Shown: one piece after another, positions 14,248-22,291 of the stretch
Layout of the letters: each line of letters opens with the position of its first letter
Position numbering within the stretch: position 1 is the stretch's first letter
Assembly: GCA_014381485.1 (NCBI GenBank)
Contig: JACNLN010000092.1
Coordinates: 1 to 22,291, forward strand
From: Fidelibacterota bacterium
Lineage (GTDB): Bacteria; Fidelibacterota; Marinisomatia; Marinisomatales; CAZVFT01
Reading direction: 5' to 3'
Length of the DNA stretch: 22,291 nt
The notes under the pieces: generated by a model
Databases searched by the model: none
What the model was told of the DNA's origin: nothing
Seen by the model: only the letters and a program-made list of their open reading frames with translations
Translations under genes and position numbers: made by a program

Positions 14248-14423
14248 CTATAGCCCCGTCCTTCAGGGCGGGGTTGAGAATATGAACAAACGTTTTTACG
14301 CCGTTCCCGCCTTCGTGTCTTCGGCGGACAGGCACGGCGTTATTTTCAAAGATACAATAAAGGGCGTGAACGCCCTGACTTGTTTTAGCAATTTTACTCC
14401 CCGCCCTGAAGGACGAGGCTACA
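14248..14423. mobile_element. MITE-like element of hairpins with inverted ends
   Basis: The left end has TAGCCCCGTCCTTCAGGGC then GGGG; the right end is nearly its exact inverse, CCCCGCCCTGAAGGACGAGG followed by CTACA. Each end is itself a hairpin (14254-14273, 14399-14418). Inside are ACGCCGT/ACGGCGT (14298-14304 with 14334-14340) and a perfect AGGGCGT-GA-ACGCCCT (14361-14376). Open frames crossing it on both strands are by-products of the palindromes. The ends recall the subterminal hairpins of IS200/IS605-type elements, but no transposase is present. The remaining gap (14025-14247, 14424-14544) holds the guaB leader and no gene. Confidence 0.65.
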
Positions 14424-14544
14424 AATTGATTTATGTGTTTATTCAGTTGTTTCATAGAACATAGCCAACAATATCAATTATTTAAATATCCTAAACCACA
14501 GTAATAATAGGAGGGAAAAATAGTGAAAACAAGATTAAATTAAT

Positions 14545-15456
14545 TCATCTCGCAAAATCGAGGGTTTTAAAAAGCGGCTCCAGATTTATTTCCATGAGTT
14601 TTTTTAGTTTTGCATGTAGTTCATTTCCTTTTTTGGATTGAATACATACCTTAACCCCCTCCAACTCGAAAGTTCGATCCCAGGAAATGTGAACATTTCT
14701 GGGTAGTGACAATTTTTCTATCTCAGATTCAACACGATCATTAGCCCGACTTAAGATTGGAAAACGCATCTGGAAGAGTCTATTTCGAATGTCAGAAATA
14801 TCATCAGGGTTTACCTCATCATTCAGACCTACATCAGTCAGTATTTCATCAATAACTCGATCATCCCTACGGCTGATTTCCCACGCCGCATTAATAATCT
14901 CTATTAAAACTCCCAAGCTTGCCCTTCCATTGTCTATTAGCTTTTCTACCCACTCAAAATCATCTCCACACCGCTGAAACAACTTTATCAGTTTCAGACT
15001 CATAGATTTCTCAACAACGTATAGTTTTAGCGTTTCAGGCAGTTTTTGTAAATAAAGGAGATCCTGAACAACATCACGTTTGGGGGGTACATTTAAAATT
15101 GGACAGATTTCCTTGACCAGATTCGCCTTTGAAATACCAATCTTCTGACCCAGTTTTAATAAATTGGATTTCTCAATCAGGTTCAGTGGTCGCTGGGTAT
15201 TGTAATACTCACATACTTTCTTGAGTAATGAGAGGGGATTCGCTTCTTCCACTAAAAAAACCGCAACGCGATCGCCATTAAAATTATTCAATAGTTCTCC
15301 ATTCCCAACAATGCGTACCTGTTTCCCATCTTGTATTCCAAGGAAAGGCCAACGAAAAATTTTATGACCGGTGTTAGCAGGAAATCGAATCCCGGTAAAC
15401 CTGTCATCCACATCCAGCAAATTCCTGGAACATACCTCTATATTAATTCCCGACAT
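14545..15456 (-). CDS. ParB-like protein with degenerate N-terminal domain
   Basis: This is a 303-residue protein. Residues 35-75 (FLGIQDGKQVRIVGNGELLNN... through DRVAVFLVEEANPLSLLKKV) resemble the strand-helix pattern of the ParB N-terminal domain, but the GERRxRA box is replaced by GNGE, so nucleotide binding is doubtful. Residues 90-160 (LIEKSNLLKLGQKIGISKAN...DLLYLQKLPETLKLYVVEK) look like the ParB/KorB helix-turn-helix. The C-terminal 60 residues (LPRNVHISWDRTFELEG...) are an extra small domain. No parA partner is nearby. It may be a DNA-binding regulator and not a partition protein. The start is supported by GGGAGAG seven bases upstream. It follows the glycosyltransferase on the same strand after 119 bases. 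Confidence 0.6.
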   Translation of the reverse strand: MSGINIEVCSRNLLDVDDRFTGIRFPANTGHKIFRWPFLGIQDGKQVRIVGNGELLNNFNGDRVAVFLVEEANPLSLLKKVCEYYNTQRPLNLIEKSNLLKLGQKIGISKANLVKEICPILNVPPKRDVVQDLLYLQKLPETLKLYVVEKSMSLKLIKLFQRCGDDFEWVEKLIDNGRASLGVLIEIINAAWEISRRDDRVIDEILTDVGLNDEVNPDDISDIRNRLFQMRFPILSRANDRVESEIEKLSLPRNVHISWDRTFELEGVKVCIQSKKGNELHAKLKKLMEINLEPLFKTLDFAR

Positions 15457-15575
15457 TTATATTCTCTCCCTTTAAATATGAGTCCACTCCGAAAAGGTAT
15501 TTTTACAAAATATGAGATTATCAACTTCACATATTGCTGAAGATAGTCCTTTACCATTAGCGAAAATTTGCGTAA

Positions 15576-16430
15576 TTAGTGGTTTCTTGAGTCCTCCCAA
15601 TATGATTTCAACATTTCCTCATAGATCTCTAATTTTTTCTGATAAATTTGCTTTACATTTTCATTCCCTCGTTTCTCTGCCCCCTCTGACACAATGCGGC
15701 ACTTTTTCACCAACTCGACTAATAAAGCTTTTCTTAATTCTGATGGCAATGATTCACCAATGTGCTTTTCCATCGCCTGAATACGAAATCGGTCCATGCC
15801 CCAATATTTTTGAGACAATTGATCGTCATGCCCACCATACTTGATAACGAGATTTTCAGGCAGCAAGCCAATTTCATACCTGCGCGCAATCCTCAACCAG
15901 AGATCATAATCCTCACAGACAGGAAGTGTCTCGTCGAAAAGTCCAACCTCATCAAACACAGATCGGTGAATCATCACAGCGGATGGACTGACGATACAGA
16001 GAGGTAGGCATTTTTTAAAAATCCAGCCACCATATTTCTGGTGTTTCATCAATGGGTTCACCCGTTTTTCATTCCGTATCCAGATCTCGTTCGTCTGACT
16101 GATTTTTATCTGTGTATTTTCTCTATTATACTTCACCTGCTTTTCCAATTTTTCGGGGAGCCACTCATCGTCGGAATCAAGAAATGCCAGCCAATCACCC
16201 GACGAATGAAGGATGCCTGAATTACGTGCTGCCGATACCCCTTTATTTGATTGATTCAAGACAGTAATTGAATCCCCAAACTGTGCAAACACATCCAGGG
16301 AGCCGTCTACTGAACCGTCATCAACAACTACAATTTCATCTGGGCAATAGGTCTGGTTTAACACCGACCTGACTGCTCTAACAGTAAGGATCTTGCGATT
16401 ATACGTAGGAATAATAACCGATATTCTCAA
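15576..16430 (-). CDS. Family 2 glycosyltransferase
   Basis: This 284-residue protein has the GT-A fold of family 2 enzymes: SVIIPTYNRKILTVRAVRSV at the start, EIVVVDDGSVDGS, NKGVSAARNSGI, the metal/nucleotide-binding FLDSDDEW (85-88) and CEDYDLWLR (173-174) with the catalytic-base position. No membrane segment is present, so it is probably cytoplasmic or membrane-associated and acts on an unknown surface polysaccharide or lipid. Its start overlaps the end of the nucleosidase gene by four bases, suggesting one transcript. The sugar donor and acceptor cannot be told from the sequence. Confidence 0.9.
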   Translation of the reverse strand: MRISVIIPTYNRKILTVRAVRSVLNQTYCPDEIVVVDDGSVDGSLDVFAQFGDSITVLNQSNKGVSAARNSGILHSSGDWLAFLDSDDEWLPEKLEKQVKYNRENTQIKISQTNEIWIRNEKRVNPLMKHQKYGGWIFKKCLPLCIVSPSAVMIHRSVFDEVGLFDETLPVCEDYDLWLRIARRYEIGLLPENLVIKYGGHDDQLSQKYWGMDRFRIQAMEKHIGESLPSELRKALLVELVKKCRIVSEGAEKRGNENVKQIYQKKLEIYEEMLKSYWEDSRNH

Positions 16431-17035
16431 TGAAACTCCAACCTTCCTATAATTTTTGCCAATTTTTTAGATGCGCTCTGCAGATGATCGTTAAAATCGC
16501 TAACAGCATTAGAGTCGGATAAGTCTGTCACAATCCTCAGGACAACTGCTGGAATGTTCCTATCCCTTGCCCAGACATTTACAAAATGTGATTCCATATC
16601 CACAGCAATGGCTCCTGTTTCCCTGTGGATTTTTTCCCGGTCTGCTTCGCTCATTACGGGAGTCCTAACCGTAACCAGCTTACCCGCGTAAAAATAAACA
16701 CCCTGATTTTTTAGCTGGTTTTCAATATTCACTCGAAATTCCCTATCAACATAACATTCCTCTCCTGTGTCAAAATTTACTGTCCTGTCGGGAATAACAA
16801 TTGACTCAAAGGGAATCTCACTGGTAAGAGTGCCGGTGGTGCCTATGTTAAGGATAGAATCACATTGATCCTTTTGAAAATGGTGGTTAAGTGTAAACAC
16901 TGTTTTCTTTTCACCCACTCCCGTCTTTAATAAACAGACATTACTTTTTCCCCTAAACAATGGGGCAAAATATATTAATTCTTCATCTAATGCTGCAATG
17001 ATGACCGTTTTGGACATATAATTTCGGCTCATCAC
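16427..17035 (-). CDS. Nucleoside phosphorylase/nucleosidase family protein (MTA/SAH nucleosidase-like)
   Basis: This 202-residue member of the PNP_UDP_1 family has VIIAALDEEL, LLKTGVGEKKT, NIGTTGTL, the purine/ribose-binding AVDMES (144-149) and VLRIVTDLSD with the catalytic-type Asp171. These match 5'-methylthioadenosine/S-adenosylhomocysteine nucleosidases and futalosine hydrolases; I cannot choose between these substrates. It would return purine bases to salvage. Two ATG starts are possible: 17035, and 17017, which gives MSKTVIIAAL and looks more typical. It heads the minus-strand block with the glycosyltransferase and ParB-like genes. Confidence 0.8.
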   Translation of the reverse strand: MMSRNYMSKTVIIAALDEELIYFAPLFRGKSNVCLLKTGVGEKKTVFTLNHHFQKDQCDSILNIGTTGTLTSEIPFESIVIPDRTVNFDTGEECYVDREFRVNIENQLKNQGVYFYAGKLVTVRTPVMSEADREKIHRETGAIAVDMESHFVNVWARDRNIPAVVLRIVTDLSDSNAVSDFNDHLQSASKKLAKIIGRLEFH

Positions 17036-17153
17036 AATAATGCGTACCTGGATACCATTTTTATTCTAGGAGCTGTACAATGTGAGCCAGATTCAATCTT
17101 ACAAAAACTCTCGTAGCTTTTGTTACAATGAAACTCTTGAGAAGAAAAAAGAT

Positions 17154-17315
17154 CCCCCCTCACCTTTTTTCCTCTCCCACCAGGGGAGAGGAGTTCTTGG
17201 TAGCATGGCTTCAAACAGTTTTGCCCATAGGGTCTGCAATAAGAATTTGAGATGTGACTTCTCAGCAAGACCTTCTCTCCCTCGATGGGGGAGAATGAAA
17301 AGAGGGGGTGGTATT
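17154..17315. repeat. Palindromic repeat element (paired hairpins) upstream of ppdK
   Basis: The left arm (17154-17198: CCCCCCTCACC, then CCTCTCCCACCAGGGGAGAG, then GTTCTTG) and the right arm (17266-17315: CAAGACC, TTCTCTCCCTCGATGGGGGA, then AGAGGGGGTGG) are inverted copies. Each also folds on itself. The layout suggests a non-coding MITE/REP-like unit. Open frames across it are artefacts. It lies between the divergent nucleosidase and ppdK genes. Confidence 0.6.
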
Positions 17316-17596
17316 TGGGTGTTGACACCGTGTTAATGCTTGTATCTCGGATTATTTCTGAATACAAATTCATTTCTCTCAGTCGGGAGCCTGACAGGTA
17401 TCATTCAGGTACGGGATATTGTGAAGAACCATAATTTCTTCTCTAATAATCTGTCCTTATGGTAATGAGTACTCAGTACAAAATCAACCTAAATACGGTT
17501 TGGAAACTGCTCAATCAATTTTCTAAATTTAATGTATATTTCTTCAAATGGATTAGTTCATTTAACAAAACTTTCAGATTCTAAAAAGGAGATACA
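17316..17596 (+). promoter_or_regulatory. ppdK leader region
   Basis: This stretch of about 280 AT-rich bases has no gene. It should contain the ppdK promoter. TTGACA at 17322 looks like a -35 box, but no well-spaced -10 box follows, so I do not assign one. The ribosome-binding site AAGGAG at 17585-17590, seven bases before ATG 17597, is the best in the window. Confidence 0.4.
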
Positions 17597-20293
17597 ATGA
17601 AATACATTTATTTTTTTGGAAATGGTCATGCTGATGGAAGCAGTGAAATGAAAGACCTCCTCGGAGGTAAGGGGGCTAACATCGCCGAGATGACAAATAA
17701 AGGCATTCCTGTTCCTCCCGGTTTTACCATCACCACAGATGTTTGCACCTACTTCTACGATCAGGGTAAAAGTTATCCACCAGAACTTGAAGATCAGGTG
17801 ATGAAGGCTTTAAAAAAGACAGAAGAGATTATAGGCCGGAAGTTTGGTGATCCAGAAAATCCCCTCCTTGTCTCCGCCCGCTCCGGTGCCAGAGCCTCCA
17901 TGCCCGGAATGATGGAGACAGTTTTAAATATCGGACTTACCTCCAAAACCATCCCAGGACTTATCAAAAAGAGCAATAATCCCCGATTTGTCTATGATGC
18001 TTACCGCCGTTTGATTATGATGTATTCTGATGTTGTGATGGAAAAGGGAGCCAGCATTGAAGTGGAAGAAGGTTACGGCATCAGGGAACAACTTGAAGAA
18101 TTGATTGAAGATCAAAAAAAGGCAAAAGGGGTAGAACAAGATACCGAACTAGACGAAGAGGATTGGAAAGAGTTATCTGATGCATTTAAGATAAAAATTA
18201 AGAAAGTATTAGGTGCTGAATTCCCAGACGATCCTTACGATCAACTGTGGGGAGCAATTGGAGCTGTTTTTCAATCGTGGAACGGAAAACGAGCAGTATC
18301 GTACCGCCGCATCGAAGGTGTTCCTGATGATTGGGGAACAGCCGTGAACATTCAAACGATGGTCTTCGGCAATATGGGAGATGATTGTGCCACAGGTGTC
18401 GCTTTTACCCGCAATCCCGCCACTGGTGAAAATATGTTTTATGGCGAATGGCTTCCAAACGCTCAAGGGGAAGATGTAGTGGCAGGTATACGAACGCCTA
18501 ACCCTATCAATATTGCAGGAAAGACAGATAAAAACGCTCACATTCCATCATTAGAAGAGACTATGCCAGATATATACAAGCAACTTGATGAAATTCAGAA
18601 GAAACTTGACACCCATTATCGCGATATGCAGGATATTGAATTCACCATCGAGTCCGGTCGCCTCTGGATGCTTCAGACTCGTACCGGAAAGCGAAACGGA
18701 ACGGCTTCTGTAAAAATGGCGGTGGATATGTACAAAGAAGGGTTGATCTCCAGGGACGAAGCCCTGATGCGCGTTCGACCCTCTCAGCTGGATGAGCTCC
18801 TTCACCCCATGTTGAACCCCGCTGCTGAAATGACTGCTACCTCTCTGGCAGAAGGTCTGCCAGCAGGACCTGGTGGTGCATCGGGTCAAATCGTCTTTAC
18901 CGCAGATGACGCTGAAGAGTGGGCAAATGAGGGAAAGCAGGTCATTCTCGTCCGGAATGAAACGTCACCTGAGGATGTCCACGGAATGCACGCTGCTGAA
19001 GCCATCCTGACAGCCAGAGGTGGAATGACCAGTCATGCTGCCCTGGTGGCTCGAGGTTGGGGGAAGTGCTGTATCGTCGGATGTGGAGCTCTCAACATTA
19101 ACCGTCAAGCGAGAACCATCAAAGTGAATGGACACACATTGAAAGAAGGTGACTGGATCACCCTGAATGGAACGAAAGGGGTGGTTTATCTTGGTGAACT
19201 GCCTTTGCAACCTGCAGATCCTGTCCACAATGAATCGTTCCGTGAATTTATGAAAATGGCAGATGAGGTTCGCCATCTTGGCGTCCGAACCAATGCTGAC
19301 CGCCCTGAAGATGCCCGGCAAGCCAGAGATTTTGGAGCAGAAGGAATAGGACTCTGTCGCACTGAACATATGTTTTTCGAGCCGGAACGAATCAGCGCTA
19401 TGCGAGAGATGATTGTTGCAGAGACTGAAGAGGCGCGACGGAAAGCAATTATGAAACTCTTACCATACCAGCGAGATGACTTTTATGGTCTTCTCAAAGC
19501 AATGAAAGACCTTCCCGTTACCATCCGACTTTTAGATCCACCACTTCACGAATTTGTATCTCTCACCGATGAACAAACGACAGAACTTGCAGCTGACCTT
19601 GGAATCCCCAAAGACAAACTTCAAGTCCGCATCAGCTCCCTCCACGAATCAAATCCCATGTTAGGACATCGTGGATGCAGGCTTGGTATCGCCTATCCTG
19701 AAATCACAGAGATGCAGGCACGGGCTATCTTTGAAGCTGCGGCACAATTGACAAAAGAAGATATCAACACCCACCCTGAAGTGATGATCCCATTGGTGGG
19801 AAGCTATAAAGAATATGAACATCAAGAAGCAATTGTCAGAAAAGTGGCGAGCGAAGTGATGGAAGAAAAAAGCGTACAATTTGACTATCTTGTAGGTACT
19901 ATGATTGAGATCCCAAGAGCGTGTCTCACCGCTGATGAAATTGCTGAAAAAGCTGAGTTTTTCTCTTTTGGAACGAATGATCTTACCCAAACCACCTACG
20001 GATTCTCCCGGGACGACATTGGCGGATTTCTACCTACATATCTTAGTGAAGAAATTCTTCCCCATGATCCGTTTCAATCTCTCGATCAGACAGGTGTGGG
20101 AAAGTTGGTGAAAATGGGCGTTGATCTGGGTCGTGCTACAAGAAAGGAATTAAAAATTGGTATCTGCGGTGAGCACGGCGGTGATCCCGATTCCATCGAC
20201 TTCTGCCATCGGACAGGATTGGATTATGTAAGCTGTTCGCCTTTCCGGGTTCCCATCGCTCGGCTGGCGGCAGCGCAGGCCCGCCTTCGTTAG
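17597..20293 (+). CDS. ppdK: Pyruvate, phosphate dikinase
   Basis: PPDK interconverts pyruvate, ATP and phosphate with phosphoenolpyruvate, AMP and pyrophosphate, working in glycolysis or gluconeogenesis. The 898-residue length is typical. It has the N-terminal nucleotide-binding domain (LLGGKGANIAEMTNKGIPVP, SARSGARASMPGMMETVLN, ATGVAFTRNPATGE), the swivelling phosphohistidine domain (GGMTSHAALVARGWGKCCIV, His480 with regulatory-type Thr478) and the C-terminal TIM barrel (GIGLCRTEHMFFEPERI, MIPLVGSYKEY, FSFGTNDLTQTTYGFSRDD, ICGEHGGDPDSI with Cys857). It appears to be transcribed alone, with its own strong ribosome-binding site. No PPDK regulatory protein gene is nearby. Confidence 0.98.
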   Translation: MKYIYFFGNGHADGSSEMKDLLGGKGANIAEMTNKGIPVPPGFTITTDVCTYFYDQGKSYPPELEDQVMKALKKTEEIIGRKFGDPENPLLVSARSGARASMPGMMETVLNIGLTSKTIPGLIKKSNNPRFVYDAYRRLIMMYSDVVMEKGASIEVEEGYGIREQLEELIEDQKKAKGVEQDTELDEEDWKELSDAFKIKIKKVLGAEFPDDPYDQLWGAIGAVFQSWNGKRAVSYRRIEGVPDDWGTAVNIQTMVFGNMGDDCATGVAFTRNPATGENMFYGEWLPNAQGEDVVAGIRTPNPINIAGKTDKNAHIPSLEETMPDIYKQLDEIQKKLDTHYRDMQDIEFTIESGRLWMLQTRTGKRNGTASVKMAVDMYKEGLISRDEALMRVRPSQLDELLHPMLNPAAEMTATSLAEGLPAGPGGASGQIVFTADDAEEWANEGKQVILVRNETSPEDVHGMHAAEAILTARGGMTSHAALVARGWGKCCIVGCGALNINRQARTIKVNGHTLKEGDWITLNGTKGVVYLGELPLQPADPVHNESFREFMKMADEVRHLGVRTNADRPEDARQARDFGAEGIGLCRTEHMFFEPERISAMREMIVAETEEARRKAIMKLLPYQRDDFYGLLKAMKDLPVTIRLLDPPLHEFVSLTDEQTTELAADLGIPKDKLQVRISSLHESNPMLGHRGCRLGIAYPEITEMQARAIFEAAAQLTKEDINTHPEVMIPLVGSYKEYEHQEAIVRKVASEVMEEKSVQFDYLVGTMIEIPRACLTADEIAEKAEFFSFGTNDLTQTTYGFSRDDIGGFLPTYLSEEILPHDPFQSLDQTGVGKLVKMGVDLGRATRKELKIGICGEHGGDPDSIDFCHRTGLDYVSCSPFRVPIARLAAAQARLR

Positions 20294-20355
20294 AACTACG
20301 GCGGGCAGGCGGTGATCAGTAATAAGTAGTAGCAGAGGATACAAAAATAGGAATG

Positions 20356-20389
20356 TGCCGAAGTATTCCGGCATTGTGGCATTACAATG
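20356..20389 (+). terminator. Possible ppdK terminator hairpins
   Basis: TGCCG/CGGCA (20356-20360 with 20369-20373) and CATTGT/ACAATG (20372-20377 with 20384-20389) are adjacent small stems about 60 bases after the ppdK stop. No T run follows, so termination is only suggested by position. Confidence 0.3.
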
Positions 20390-20485
20390 CTGATGAATAG
20401 AACCAAGCCAACACCAACACGGGAATCCGGTAACATTTAAGAACTACCCCATTTAACAATTAGACAACATTCCTATTCAGTTTAA

Positions 20486-20515
20486 TCAATGATCATTGAA
20501 TAAATTTATTCAATG
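20486..20515. promoter_or_regulatory. Overlapping perfect palindromes upstream of the ATPase gene
   Basis: TCAATGATCATTGA (20486-20499) is a perfect palindrome. It overlaps a perfect 22-base palindrome at 20494-20515 with half-site CATTGAATAAA. A further half-site-like TTGAATAAAA lies at 20520-20529. All lie within 65 bases of the ATPase start codon, a likely operator position. The region may also be the terminus of an element carrying the ATPase gene. Confidence 0.5.
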
Positions 20516-20550
20516 GTTGTTGAATAAAATTTTCAGTATTAAATTTTGTT

Positions 20551-21963
20551 ATGGATCCACGTTTCTCATCACACAACCTGTTCCGAGAATCGGAAACAGA
20601 TTTTGTCCAAAACGATCCTCAGCTAAGAGAGCTGCGCCGACTAAGTTTGGTTTATAAAAGCCCCCTGTTAGAAAAGATTGCCACCACAGCACCAGGTATT
20701 TACACCCTTACAGGTGGAAGACAGGTAGGAAAAACTACTTTCATAAAACAATTCATTCATACACTTATTAAGAATCGGGTTGCACCAGAGCAAATTCTCT
20801 TCATTTCTTGTGAGCTGATTAGCGACTATAGGGATTTACTCGCGGTAGTTGAGACCGAATTAGGCAGTCTCGAATCTGACAAGACTAAATATATTTTTAT
20901 CGACGAAATCACTTATGTGGCGCAATGGCACCGCACTCTGAAACACTTAGCTGACACAGGCGAACTGGAGAACACTTTCGTCATGATTTCTGGCTCAGAT
21001 TCTACTATTATCAAAGATGTTGTAAAGCAGCTTCCAGGTCGCAGAGGACGTTCACCAATAATTGACTATCAATACTATCCACTCACTTTCAAGCGTTACG
21101 TCGCATTGAGAGATAAACTTCCCAACGTATGGATAGATGATATATCCACTTGTTCTTTTGTCACGTTACACGATCTATTGGACCAGAAAAAAACAGAGAA
21201 ACTTTTCGAAGAGTTTATTTCCTATCGAAAGACAGGAGGTTACCTTACAGCAGTCAATGAATTAGAAAGAGATGGGGTCATTGATTACTCTACTTTCAGG
21301 ACCTATTTTGACTGGATCCGGGGAGACTTTCTAAAACGCAACAAGTCCGAAACATATCTTAGAGAAATTATACATGCCATCATTCGGCGTTATGGAAGTC
21401 AGATCACTTGGAACAATCTAGCGGCAGACCTTTCGATAGACCATCCGGCAACTGTGGCTGATTACATCCAGATTCTGGGCTCGATGGATGTCGTAATTAT
21501 TCTGCCGGCACTCAGGGAAGATACTTTTACTGCAGCTCCCAAAAAAGCCAAGAAGGTATACTTCTCTGATCCTTTCATACACTATGCATTAGTTGCCTGG
21601 ATCTCAGGAAGTATGGATCCGTACAATGAAGTCGTGTTGCCAGCGATGAAAAACCCAGATGTTGCTTCCCATGTTGTTGAAGCTATCGCCGTGAATCATT
21701 TTCACCGGATTACACCAACTTTCTATATTAAAGGGAAAGGAGAGATTGATGTTGCTACTATTATCGATAAGAATATCCAGCCAGTGGAAATAAAATGGCG
21801 CAGTCAGATTCGTAAGAGTGACCTGAAAGAAATGAAGCGATTTCCTCAGGGTATAATTGCATCCAAGTCAAAATATGTAACGACCATAGCTAACCGGCGT
21901 AACCTGCCTTTACCTGTTTTATTATTGAGGGTGCACAAAATGTGCAAAGTTGAAGCCGATTAA
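20551..21963 (+). CDS. AAA-type ATPase with DUF4143-like C-terminal domain
   Basis: This is a 470-residue protein. The N-terminal AAA domain has Walker A GGRQVGKTT (55-63), Walker B YIFIDEI (114-120) and a sensor-like MISGSD. The middle has a winged-helix-like part (ITWNNLAADLSIDHPATVADYIQIL). The C-terminal part has KVYFSDPFIHYALVAW and then GEIDVATI...PVEIKWRS (about 397-417), the Asp and E-x-K pattern of a PD-(D/E)XK-like fold typical of DUF4143 proteins. Family roles are poorly known; many are found near mobile or defence genes. It starts with ATG and no strong ribosome-binding site. A DprA-like gene follows 29 bases later. Confidence 0.85.
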   Translation: MDPRFSSHNLFRESETDFVQNDPQLRELRRLSLVYKSPLLEKIATTAPGIYTLTGGRQVGKTTFIKQFIHTLIKNRVAPEQILFISCELISDYRDLLAVVETELGSLESDKTKYIFIDEITYVAQWHRTLKHLADTGELENTFVMISGSDSTIIKDVVKQLPGRRGRSPIIDYQYYPLTFKRYVALRDKLPNVWIDDISTCSFVTLHDLLDQKKTEKLFEEFISYRKTGGYLTAVNELERDGVIDYSTFRTYFDWIRGDFLKRNKSETYLREIIHAIIRRYGSQITWNNLAADLSIDHPATVADYIQILGSMDVVIILPALREDTFTAAPKKAKKVYFSDPFIHYALVAWISGSMDPYNEVVLPAMKNPDVASHVVEAIAVNHFHRITPTFYIKGKGEIDVATIIDKNIQPVEIKWRSQIRKSDLKEMKRFPQGIIASKSKYVTTIANRRNLPLPVLLLRVHKMCKVEAD

Positions 21964-21992
21964 CGAATTGTCAATGTTCGTCCAATAAACAG

Positions 21993-22291
21993 ATGTATTC
22001 CATCGGCAATGAAGACTTGTTGAGAGCAAATCCCGTTGCTATTTACTGCTCCCGGGAGATTCCTCTTTCTATCTACCAACCGGCTCTTGAACTTGTTCAA
22101 GCACTAATGACCCGCCCGTTGACCTTGGCTGGCGGGTGGCAATCGACTATTGAAAAACAGGCATTGAGAGCAAGAGAACCAGGAAGGTCTTCAAATATTA
22201 TCTACTTCTTAGCAAAAGGAACTCAAAACTTCAAATTACCAGCACAGCTGAGAGCTGACCTCGATGAAGGGAAGATCTTGCTCGTCTCACC
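21993..22291 (+). CDS. DprA-like (SLOG-fold) protein, 5' part
   Basis: The frame begins MYSIGNEDLLRANPVAIYCS and runs off the window. It contains IYCSREIPLSIYQPALELVQ, then LTLAGGWQSTIEKQALRA, a glycine-containing nucleotide-binding turn, then IIYFLAKGTQNFKLPAQLRA and KILLVS. This order resembles short stand-alone relatives of the DNA-processing protein DprA, which have a Rossmann-like SLOG fold. It lacks DprA's N-terminal domain and may bind a nucleotide or single-stranded DNA. It lies 29 bases after the ATPase stop, so co-transcription is possible. The 3' end is not in the window. Confidence 0.6.
   Translation, partial: MYSIGNEDLLRANPVAIYCSREIPLSIYQPALELVQALMTRPLTLAGGWQSTIEKQALRAREPGRSSNIIYFLAKGTQNFKLPAQLRADLDEGKILLVS

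Noticed and set aside
14147..14464. Open frames on both strands over the hairpin element
   Set aside because: They read through palindromes and have no family-like sequence; the region is better explained as a repeat element.
14509..14543. AGGAGGG followed by GTG on the plus strand
   Set aside because: The frame stops after six codons and nothing lies downstream; chance Shine-Dalgarno match.
17032..17373. Open frames on both strands over the 17.2 kb repeat
   Set aside because: They are made of the inverted arms (proline- and serine-rich low-complexity reads), with no ribosome-binding site or recognisable domain.
19700..19715. CACAGAG inside ppdK
   Set aside because: A single heptamer in conserved coding sequence (PEITEMQ), without a partner; not part of the start-codon repeat family.
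1..22291. CRISPR array, tRNA or rRNA genes, purine riboswitch
   Set aside because: No regularly spaced repeats, cloverleaf or riboswitch core was recognised by eye on either strand; a covariance-model search would be needed to exclude small RNAs.

Overview
This window carries most of a bacterial de novo purine (IMP) biosynthesis operon, followed by a convergent guaB, a small accessory block and ppdK. At the right edge are an AAA/DUF4143-type ATPase gene and the start of a DprA-like gene. The base composition leans towards AT, start codons are often GTG, and most operon genes overlap or abut. The combination of an ADE1-type PurC, a class II PurE without PurK, a PurQ with a PurS-like tail, GxxExxY cassettes and a HicAB pair suggests an uncultured Gram-negative bacterium, perhaps FCB- or Marinimicrobia-like. 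I cannot place it firmly; this is a weak inference.

Layout. (1) 1-10319, plus strand: purM, a broken small membrane gene, purQ(-PurS-like), purC, purE, a GxxExxY gene, purB, purF, purD, hicA, hicB, purN. (2) 10320-10889: repeat-rich gap with a DUF559 endonuclease remnant. (3) purH, plus strand, facing guaB on the minus strand. (4) 14025-14544: a gap holding a hairpin-rich MITE-like element. (5) Minus-strand block: nucleosidase, family 2 glycosyltransferase, ParB-like protein. (6) A second palindromic repeat element, then ppdK on the plus strand. (7) A palindrome-containing leader, the ATPase, and a DprA-like gene running off the window.

Function. PurF, PurD, PurN, PurQ(-PurS), PurM, PurE, PurC, PurB and PurH cover the route from PRPP to IMP except the FGAR amidotransferase large subunit (PurL), which may lie upstream of base 1. 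GuaB opens the GMP branch. PurA and GuaA are not present. PurE is of the class II type, which carboxylates AIR directly with CO2, so no PurK is needed.

The most unusual feature is a 17-base repeat, consensus CTCTGTGACCTCTGTGG. It forms the start region of purM, purQ, purB and purN, and in all four the start codon sits at base 14 of the repeat. The same sequence, inverted, bounds a GxxExxY gene cassette, intact at the purE/purB junction and internally deleted before purM. The cassette end supplies the purE stop codon and the purB start codon. A second, unrelated inverted-repeat cassette with a DUF559 remnant lies before purH. The operon thus looks repeatedly colonised at its gene junctions by small nuclease-like cassettes that left translation signals behind.
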